A stretch of 64,000 nucleotides of DNA from Aphrophora alni (Eukaryota; Arthropoda; Insecta; Hemiptera; Aphrophoridae), in contig OY740769.1 of the NCBI GenBank assembly GCA_963513935.1, positions 75,800,355 through 75,864,354 on the forward strand, given 5' to 3'. The translations under genes and the position numbers were made by a program. A model generated the notes under the pieces. It worked only from the letters and a program-made list of their open reading frames with translations. It made no database searches and was not told where the DNA came from. Every line of letters starts with the position of its first letter. Position 1 is the first letter of the stretch. This document shows, one piece after another, positions 56,543 to 64,000 of this stretch.

Positions 56543-59500
56543 ATATAGGCTATTTAAAAGAAATAGGCTGCATACAATAAATAAATTCTTCAATCTATAA
56601 ACCCATGATATTTGTTTGTAAATAGTGATTGGATTTTCCTAAAACAGATTATCAGACTCTAAAATCTCAATAAAAAAAATAAAACATGAAAAAATCTATA
56701 TTTCTTAAAAACGTTTTTCCTGAATCTATATTATAAAAAAAATTAGTCATCTATGGAAATATTTTTACCACTTTAGGTGAAAATTAATACAAAGGCTGTT
56801 AGTTTAAAGTTTTACATAACTTTGTACCTAAAAATTCTTTAAATCATTGAGTTGTATTTTATGGTCATTTAAAGAAATGTATGGTGATTGTATTTTATGG
56901 TTTTGACAATAAAAATAATTAAATTAGTAGCATTTTATGGTACCCTGTACACCTAGGATCTGATCATGTATTATATATTATTTTATGATAAATTCCATAT
57001 ATATTTTCCACGTCACAAATATAATCGCACTCTATATTCTAGACTCCGCTCTGGGTACATTAGATTGGCCACAACGATTTCCCCAAAGCGCCATTACTTG
57101 AAGATGTCCGCCAAAAGAACGACAAATTTCCTATACATCAGGATTTCGTCTGAACACAATTCTTACGTACCATCATATTTCTATATACTGGAGTGTAGGG
57201 TTCAAATGTTTTTATTGTTTATTTAGTTATGTAAGTTATTAAATAAAAAACAGTGTCGAAAAACTTCCACCACATTTCACATGAATGTTACTTTTTATAT
57301 TGTACAGAATAATGAATAATAACAAATATAAAATTGTGTAGCGTTCATATATAATATGTACTTCCTTTCAATTCAACATAATCCTCTCTTAAAATCATAT
57401 TATAAGATAATATTTATCTACTAGAAATGTTCCTAAAATTATATACTACTAAATAATCTAATTTAGATAGTGGATTCAAATCAACCGACAGATTCCGTCA
57501 TTGAACAAGCACTATGAATCTAATAATCTCATCTGCCATTTCTAGATAACAAACAGCTGTAGTTTACTTAATTAGAAAATACAACCCTTAAATATACGTT
57601 GTCTATTTTATTTAAGATACAGCATTCGAGGAGTGTGCAAGTGTAGTTTGTTTTAGTCTTTTTTATTTGCAATGTATTAATTCTACATCTCTGCAAAGCT
57701 ACTGAATTTTGTGCAAGAAGCTTTATTTTTTTTACCTTAAAAGGTATCAAAAAAGGAGCGGGGATGCCTAAATGTGCTAACGCAGACTAGAAAACCATTA
57801 AAGACTTAAATTTCATCAAGTTCGCTAAGCCTTGGTCATAGATATAACAAGTTTAAATGGTGCTTTAGTAATTCTATAATGTTTTGTAAAACATAAATTT
57901 AATTTGAATTAAACTTGTTTCTTCCATTTTTGTTGAAATCTGAACATTAGTATAACACATTACGCAATTTCTAACTTGTTTATCCTTGTATAAAGCTTGT
58001 AAGTTGCCTTGTCATCCATTGTTAGCAATAAGACACTCATGTTAAAACCACTTTTAATTCTTGTTATTCAAGAGCAAAGGCTTTACTTAAACTTACAGTT
58101 GTAACATTTCATAACACAAGCAAATAAAACAGATATTTTGTATTTCGTTTTTATTCCTCGAGGTAACAAATTATTTTGTTATTTCACAGCTAAAATCTGG
58201 TTCAAGTTCTCTTCAATTATTCAAGTAATCAACTAGTCTATCTTCAAGTAACTTCGAGTAGTTCAAGTGTTCAAGAATTCATTGCCTCGAGAAGATCGAA
58301 CTTTACTTAATTTGGAAAACTTGTAATTATGATTCAAATGTAACTGAAAGTCTGTAGTCTATGTGTGTGTTTTTTATGTGATTACTGGCATTTTCCGGTT
58401 ACAAATCACCCATAGGCCTATTGTATTAATGTATAACATTTAATAACTTTTGAAATTATATATTTTTTGTTGGCTAACAAATTTCAAGAAACAACAACAA
58501 ACAACAAATAGAAACACATTTTTTGTGATCAAATAAACAATTTCTTATGATTGATTTTGTAAATACATTACCTATTTCTGTAAAAATCACAAATAATTTC
58601 TGTTTGGATATAAAAAAAATCTTTTAAATTTAAATTACCAAATTAAAAAAACAACTTTATAATAAGATATTTTTTGATAAACTTGATCACAAGTTATTTG
58701 GAATGCAAGAACTTATATATTTGTTTTTTGTGATGGGTGAATCTTGATCCCTGCTGCGAGCGGACTGTTCTTTCAAAAAATATTAATCATCTTTATTGTT
58801 AATTTCAATTTAGTTTTGTCAATCTTTCAGGAGTTGGAAAATATATTTAGTAAGTATATTTAGAAAATATAAAAAAAACTATATCTAAATTTAATTAAAT
58901 AGTTTTAATTCAACATTCTTCCACATTTAAACTGATTCGTGTATATATTCTTAGGGATTATGTTTGACAACCCATTTTCGCTCCTTATTTATTTTCATAT
59001 TCTGACAAAGGTTTCCAAAACGAACTAGTAGGATATTATACATATACTGCAGTTTAATTTAGAGGTTAACCAACACCGTGGTATAACGTTATTATTATAG
59101 TACCGGTATGTAAAATATGAGGTTCTCATTTTCATGAACATTAAATTTTAATAAATTACCAGTTATTTGCTAACGCATTTATTCTATATTCTATAATATA
59201 CAAGATATTAAATTTGGATCGGTGGAGTTGTCCGTGTAAAAAATTATTTAATACTTTCACTACGATAAACAAATTTTAGGAGAACATCTTCAATAAAAGG
59301 TGATTACTCGAGTTTCTTAGTTGACGAAATTTGACCATATTTATTATTAGGCATATTGGGAAAAATAAAACTTTTCTGGTTTATTTATGTAAAATGCTAG
59401 AAATATTTTTGAAAACATTTTAATGCCACAAAACGTTTGATACAAACGAATCCAAAAACTAAAACCTAATCATTGCATCATGTTGTGAATGATATTTTAA

Positions 59501-59746
59501 AAAAATGCTCCTAAACTAATTTTTAACAAATATAAAAATTCTACTTTGCTAATAACAGCAGTCAAATCTAAATAGGTATAATTATCTCTTCTTTCTACTT
59601 TTCTAATATACAAATTATAATTTATGTTTTTCCTGATACGTTTCAGGTTCTTTTAGTGCAATTACTTCGTCGTATCAGTACACCATTACAGTCAGATTCC
59701 TCATAGATTACAATTGAATCAGGTCATTAGATTCATTGGACATGTA

Positions 59747-59749
<3 letters not shown>
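56540..59749. other. AT-rich non-coding stretch
   Basis: No gene supported. The frame at 56966-57226 (86 codons) lies in a patch with 'aagcgccattacttgaagatgtccgcc' type words split by A/T text, but no domain is seen. 58200-58275 holds many 'ttcaagt' words (about seven in 75 bp). A TAGGCCTA palindrome is at 58413. Confidence 0.5.

Positions 59750-59750
<1 letters not shown>

Positions 59751-59808
<58 letters not shown>
59751..59808. repeat. (TA)n microsatellite
   Basis: About 29 TA repeats. Confidence 0.97.
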
Positions 59809-59812
<4 letters not shown>

Positions 59813-60718
59813 TCTTTTTTTCTCTTTTATAAAAAAAAATCAACTTTTGCCTGAAATCAGTCGCAAACATAATAGAAAAAAACAACTTTCATCAAAAGCC
59901 AAATAAAAAATAACTTTATAATAATATGCAATTAACACACACAAAACATATGTTCACAACAAATATATCTACTGTTCTCCAGAACCTTTTTGATTCCAAA
60001 CTACGTAAGATAGAACAAATTTAAAACGTAAAAATGATGTTTGTACATTTAATTTTTCTGCAAGACATATTTTTCAGATTAACAGTTACAAATTTTGCAA
60101 AAACGTTACAACCATGTAATAAAGTATATTATTCAAGTATATCTATTGTAAATAAAATAAGGTGTGTATATAAAATAAAACATAGTTTCTAGGTTATTAT
60201 ATTACATTATTTGTATCAACTCATTTTTATTACATTGGAAATTTGACTAATTGTATTCACTTTTAAGTTATTATAAAGGAAACAAGAATCAACAATAAAA
60301 TATTGAAGAAGAAAACATGATCACTTTTCCAATTTCAAACCATTTACTGTTATGTATTGATAACACCGAACGAAAGCTTCATAGGTATACAAGTTATACG
60401 AGTGCTTGAGAATTTCATTTTCAACTATTTTCTTTAAATATTTATCGGAATTGATGGTGTGAGAATAAAAGTTTTCTTTAAGTAGCCCCACAAAAAGAAG
60501 TAACTTTAAATAAAAACAACAAAGAAAGACTCAAAATAATCCACTTACACTGGATACAAAATATTAAAACGTCTAAAACGATCGTAACCTTTCTTAACAG
60601 AACAAACAATGCATTCTTTTGCAAAAAATATTAGTCTAACAGAGAAAACAAAATTAAATGTACAATAAAAGTCGCAATGAATATTTAAAGACAATATATA
60701 ATATTTATCAAACTAAGT
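59809..60718. other. AT-rich non-coding stretch
   Basis: No gene supported. Confidence 0.55.
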
Positions 60719-61850
60719 ACTGTTATAGAACAAGAGAACAACTTCCCACATATATCTTATTTACTAGTTGTCATATTAGTTATCTCATATTAGTATCTTA
60801 TTAACTAGTTTCAAACGTACAATTACGTACAACATTGGGGGAAGTATACAAACATAAAATTATTTTTGAACTTAATCAATTTTTATTAAGAACAAATTCA
60901 AGGAAATGCTGAATGCACGTTTTTAATTAAAGTTTAAATATTGTAACATCAGCTACTCAGCGAACATTTCGTAAAATAATATAGAATATGAAATAAAACA
61001 AAATGAAAAGGATTATAGTGTATTATCTGAATGAAACTGAATCGCTGCTACATTGTGTCCAACAGAAATAACTAGAGACAATCCCTAACGACAAGCACAG
61101 ATCGATAGACAGCATAACTTTCCGTAAAAAAATATTTACATTCATTATAGAATTTGTAGTACTTTGGAATAAATATATATTATTATAGATTATTATATTA
61201 AAGGGATACAATTGTTTTGAGTTCTAGTAAACATGAACTTTGCACATTTTATAACTGGACTTTTTTTAAATAATTTAATTTAATCGAGAAAAATAACAAT
61301 AAAAATGACATATTTTTAAAATATGGACATAAGAAAAAACACATTTTTAATAACTTTATTGTTGATCCGTTTAATTACTTGTGTGCTCCAGAAACCAGCA
61401 TTCTAGACTAACTTCAAAGATTTAATTAAGGTGGCACACTCTGAGGTCGTGGTTTAAATCAATGTCTAGAAATCCAAAGTCTTACACCTAAAAAGTTTCG
61501 ATTTCTTAGCCAGAGAACTGGATTGTATATGAAATATATGTAACTGTAAACATGTTATAAAACTTTATTAGTTTTAAAAAACCTGTTTTGATATTCCTAC
61601 TCATTGTTAAACATTTATTATTTACTTCACAAAAAGTTAATTGGATGCAACTATTGTTCGTTAAAATCGTTACTAGGCTGCATGAGGGTGAGATAAGTTG
61701 TTATTTTTAGTTTTTCGTCCCGAGTCGACATTATTGACAAACAGCGTTCCCTGACAATTTACATCTTTTGTTTAAATATTCAGTACTATAAAAGAAATGA
61801 GAATCTTATTGATCATGTATTTTTTTTATGAATTTCAATATCAAATTAAA
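60719..61850 (+). repeat. Dispersed repeat family, copy B
   Basis: The left part aligns with copy A ('agaacaaga', 'gtttcaaacgtac', 'attgggggaa', 'tacaaacataaaatta', 'gaacaaattcaaggaaa'). The middle (61385-61500) aligns with copy C, and the right part (61685-61800) with both ('gataagttgttatttttag', 'gtcccgagtcgac', 'attgacaaacag'). It is the longest of the three copies. The 62-codon minus frame inside (61023-61211) has no domain. Confidence 0.6.
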
Positions 61851-61984
61851 TTTTTCTATTATCGTCGCTGGACAAATGTTAAGATTTAGGATACGAAAAT
61901 ATTTATTATAAGTTTAAAAAATATTTTATTATCAATAAATAGTCAAATGTTAGCACCAGTTAAATCTTCAATATCAGACCTGTG

Positions 61985-62300
61985 GTAGTTATTGGGAAAT
62001 AATTGGAAAAAAGTGTTGCAACCGCTTTGCTTGCAGGTCATTGGCATTACATATATAGTGAGGCTCTATATAAACTTTCAGTTACCTAGATAGAGGACCA
62101 GTTGGTTCAAGGACGTCATCAAGGACGAGGAAACGCTGCTGGTCACCAGAGGGATGTGACCCTGGAACAGAATCGTAAAATGGACATGCAGTTATAGATC
62201 GTCAAGGTTAAAATTGCAAGGTAAGCTGATTCATGTGTTTAGAAAATAAAGAGTTATTAAATTCAATCATTTTCCAGTGCTCTGGATTGAAGGTTTAAAG
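61985..62300 (+). repeat. LTR-like repeat, relative of 12.65 kb
   Basis: Opens 'ggaaataattgg-aaaaaagtg' and shares the first 60-75 bp loosely with 12655 onward. It has a TATA-like 'ctctatataaac' at about 62064 with a GC-richer transcribed-looking part after it and 'aaaataaagag' at about 62245, an order expected of an LTR (TATA, R, polyadenylation signal). No convincing TG/CA ends or target duplication. Confidence 0.3.
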
Positions 62301-63196
62301 GTCTAATTAGGACAGTACCTGTGGTTATTATTTCCTGTTACTTCTTGATTTATAAACATTGTTGTGTGTCACGTCGTGTACTTTACAGCAGCCATATTGG
62401 GTTTACGTGAACAATTTATTGAATGTAATAAAACTTCAAAGAGATGACGTTTCTGTTCACAAAAAACTGGTAAGAGTGTCAACTGTAAACCTTTTCATAT
62501 GAAGGACACTCCATCTTTCCTTTATCGTTTTACCCACGTGGTATTCTATTAGTCAAGTTGAACGCCATCGTGAAAATAATTTATGGCAGCCCTACCAGTT
62601 TGAACGGCGCGGCGGCGCCAACTGCTATAAGTAAATAGCCCCTAACTACGGAAGAGCAAACTGCCTCATACAGCCTGGTGCTGCAAGTTGCATCTTAAAA
62701 ATGAAGGCGTTACTGTAAAAATTTACTACACTTTGGATATGAGATACACATCAATGTAGAATATAAATCAGTAGTCTTAACACTAAACGTTGAGCAATCT
62801 TGTTTTGTTATTATAGTATTATTTACTTATTTTAAGACGTATATGCAATAAAACGAATAGATATATATCAAACAGATACAATACATATGACATGAAGTTG
62901 AATAGCTAACTTATAAAAACAATATCTTCTAACATTGTCTTCTTTACATACTACATGGTATATTTTCAAACTTCCCCTTAAGGGCAGTTTTAAAATTAGT
63001 GTGGATCAATATAGTTTGAAATTATAGACTACTTTTAGAATTTTAAAAAAATCAAAAATAGGAAATTATTGCAGTAGTCCAAATAATGTAAATACATTTA
63101 ATTCTTATTTTTTTAAACTTATGTTGTATAAGATATAGCACAACAGTCTGAACAAAAGTTTTTTTTCATTAGTTATATAGATTTACTTTTGATAAT
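62301..63196. other. Non-coding stretch with a GC-rich spot
   Basis: No gene supported. At 62606-62619 'ggcgcggcggcgcc' is the most GC-dense word in the window and forms a short ggcgc/gcgcc hairpin. It lies within 62340-62700, where composition is moderately raised (also 'cacgtcgtg', 'cacgtgg'). Confidence 0.45.
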
Positions 63197-63204
63197 CCAA
63201 ACAC

Positions 63205-63990
63205 TCTTTATCATGTTTTTCCATTTTTGGAAATTAAAACCTAATTATAATTTAGTGAACATATCAGCCAATGACTTTCAGAACAATAGTATTTTATGAA
63301 AAAACAAACCTTCTTAAAATTATTCACTCACATAATAGTATTTAAATATGCTTTCTTTTTCGGTTGATTATTTGATGTGATTTAATAATATTAATTGCAC
63401 TTTTGATTATCAATATTTATAATGTTTTTTACAGTTTCATTAGTTAGTTCTGTGATCAATGCTTTATGTACTTAAACTCTTTACAACATTCAGCAGTTGA
63501 TTGTATTCTACTTCTTTTGTTAAAAGCGCAACAATAGGTTGCTTTCAATAACTCCATGATACTGGCCCTCCAGTATATAACGACAAATACACTTGTGCAT
63601 TTCTATCTTTTACATCTCTGACATAATCTGAAGCACAAAATGCACCAAACATAGGCTCCTCATATTTTGATGAAATTATATTTGGGATATTTCGTTGGCA
63701 GTGTTAGTTTTATTCCCCTATTTCCAATTTTTTAGTGTACATTTACAGAATTAGAGAATATTCCTCTAAGAAGCTGTTGTTTTACTGCAAGTAATGCGTT
63801 CTCATATTTTCACCACCCTAATGACCTTAAGCAGCAGTATATGGCCATTGGGTTTTACTTAAATGGTCTGAGTTGAAATAATTAAAATGTCTGTATGAGA
63901 TATTTGTTGAATTTCATCAAATTCAATATTTAGCTAAACAGTCATTACACTCAGCAATAAATTTTCCACATAACTCAAAATTTGATTATT
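63205..63990 (-). pseudogene. Copia-type pol, RNase H and C-terminus, decayed
   Basis: On the minus strand, reading from the right edge leftward: about 63640-63485 gives AFCASDYVRDVKDRNAQV, then GGPVSWSY-stop-KQPIVALLTKEVEY, which is the Copia RNase H block (SDADYAGD, then GGPISWxSKKQ, then ALSSTEAEY). About 63390-63340 gives DNQKC, then INIIKSHQIINRKRKHI, the NP-H-RTKHI block in altered form. 63268-63251 gives ADMFTK, the conserved C-terminal block. NYF upstream near 63880 may be the end of the RT connection domain. Several stops and frame changes. Possible LTR start TGTTTGG at 63203 on the minus strand, unproven. The element runs out of the window on the right. Confidence 0.85.
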
Positions 63991-64000
63991 TATATAAATA

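Noticed and set aside
1..64000. Bacterial features such as operons, Shine-Dalgarno sites or rho-independent terminators
   Set aside because: Base composition, (TA)n arrays, lack of gene density and retroelement content all indicate a eukaryotic nuclear genome; several long frames begin at GTG or TTG only because alternative starts were allowed in reading.

Overview
This window looks like a gene-poor, very AT-rich stretch of an arthropod nuclear genome, most likely an insect. The evidence is the long (TA)n arrays, the lack of any prokaryotic operon layout, tRNA or rRNA, and the remains of four retroelement classes common in insects. The retroelements are an errantivirus-type element with an envelope gene, Penelope-like elements, a Jockey-type LINE and a Copia element. 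A hemipteran is a guess that the sequence alone cannot settle. I found no host exon chain that I can support. Most long reading frames are open by chance, by low complexity, or because they lie in repeats or dead transposons.

Layout. 1-0.75 kb is a degenerate tandem array. 1.6 kb holds one copy of a dispersed repeat whose partner is at 36.8 kb. 12.65-13.2 kb is an LTR-like repeat related to one at 62.0 kb. 13.5-14.4, 28.3-29.3 and 60.7-61.85 kb are three diverged copies of one unnamed repeat family. 17.7-18.9 kb is a broken Penelope-like reverse transcriptase with its 3' tail, and a second, inverted copy of that tail lies at 22.75-23.07 kb. Between those tails, on the minus strand, is the 3' end of an errantivirus-like element: the C-terminal part of an envelope gene running into a 308-bp LTR that abuts a (TA)n tract. 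26.7-27.2 kb is a C-rich minisatellite.

34.5 kb is a 50-bp-arm hairpin and 35.83-36.06 kb is a MITE with 40-bp terminal inverted repeats and a TA target duplication. 37.2-37.7 kb holds three tandem 158-bp units. 39.1-40.5 kb is an unexplained, GC-richer, purine-rich island with three same-strand reading frames. 41.6-42.2 kb is a perfectly phased minisatellite of 14 units of 42 bp, open in one frame. 46.4-48.0 kb is a Jockey-type LINE remnant, followed by a possible DDE-transposase scrap on the other strand. 51.3-52.7 kb is pyrimidine-rich and 53.3-56.0 kb purine-rich on the plus strand. The right edge, 63.2-64.0 kb, is the 3' end of a Copia pol gene on the minus strand.

No intact protein-coding element is present, so the window records successive insertions, decay by point mutation and microsatellite growth. 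The most interesting signals are the env/polypurine/LTR overlap at 20.87 kb, the phased 42-bp array, the 39.1-40.5 kb island, the paired inverted Penelope tails, and the over-represented palindrome TAGGCCTA (seven sites).
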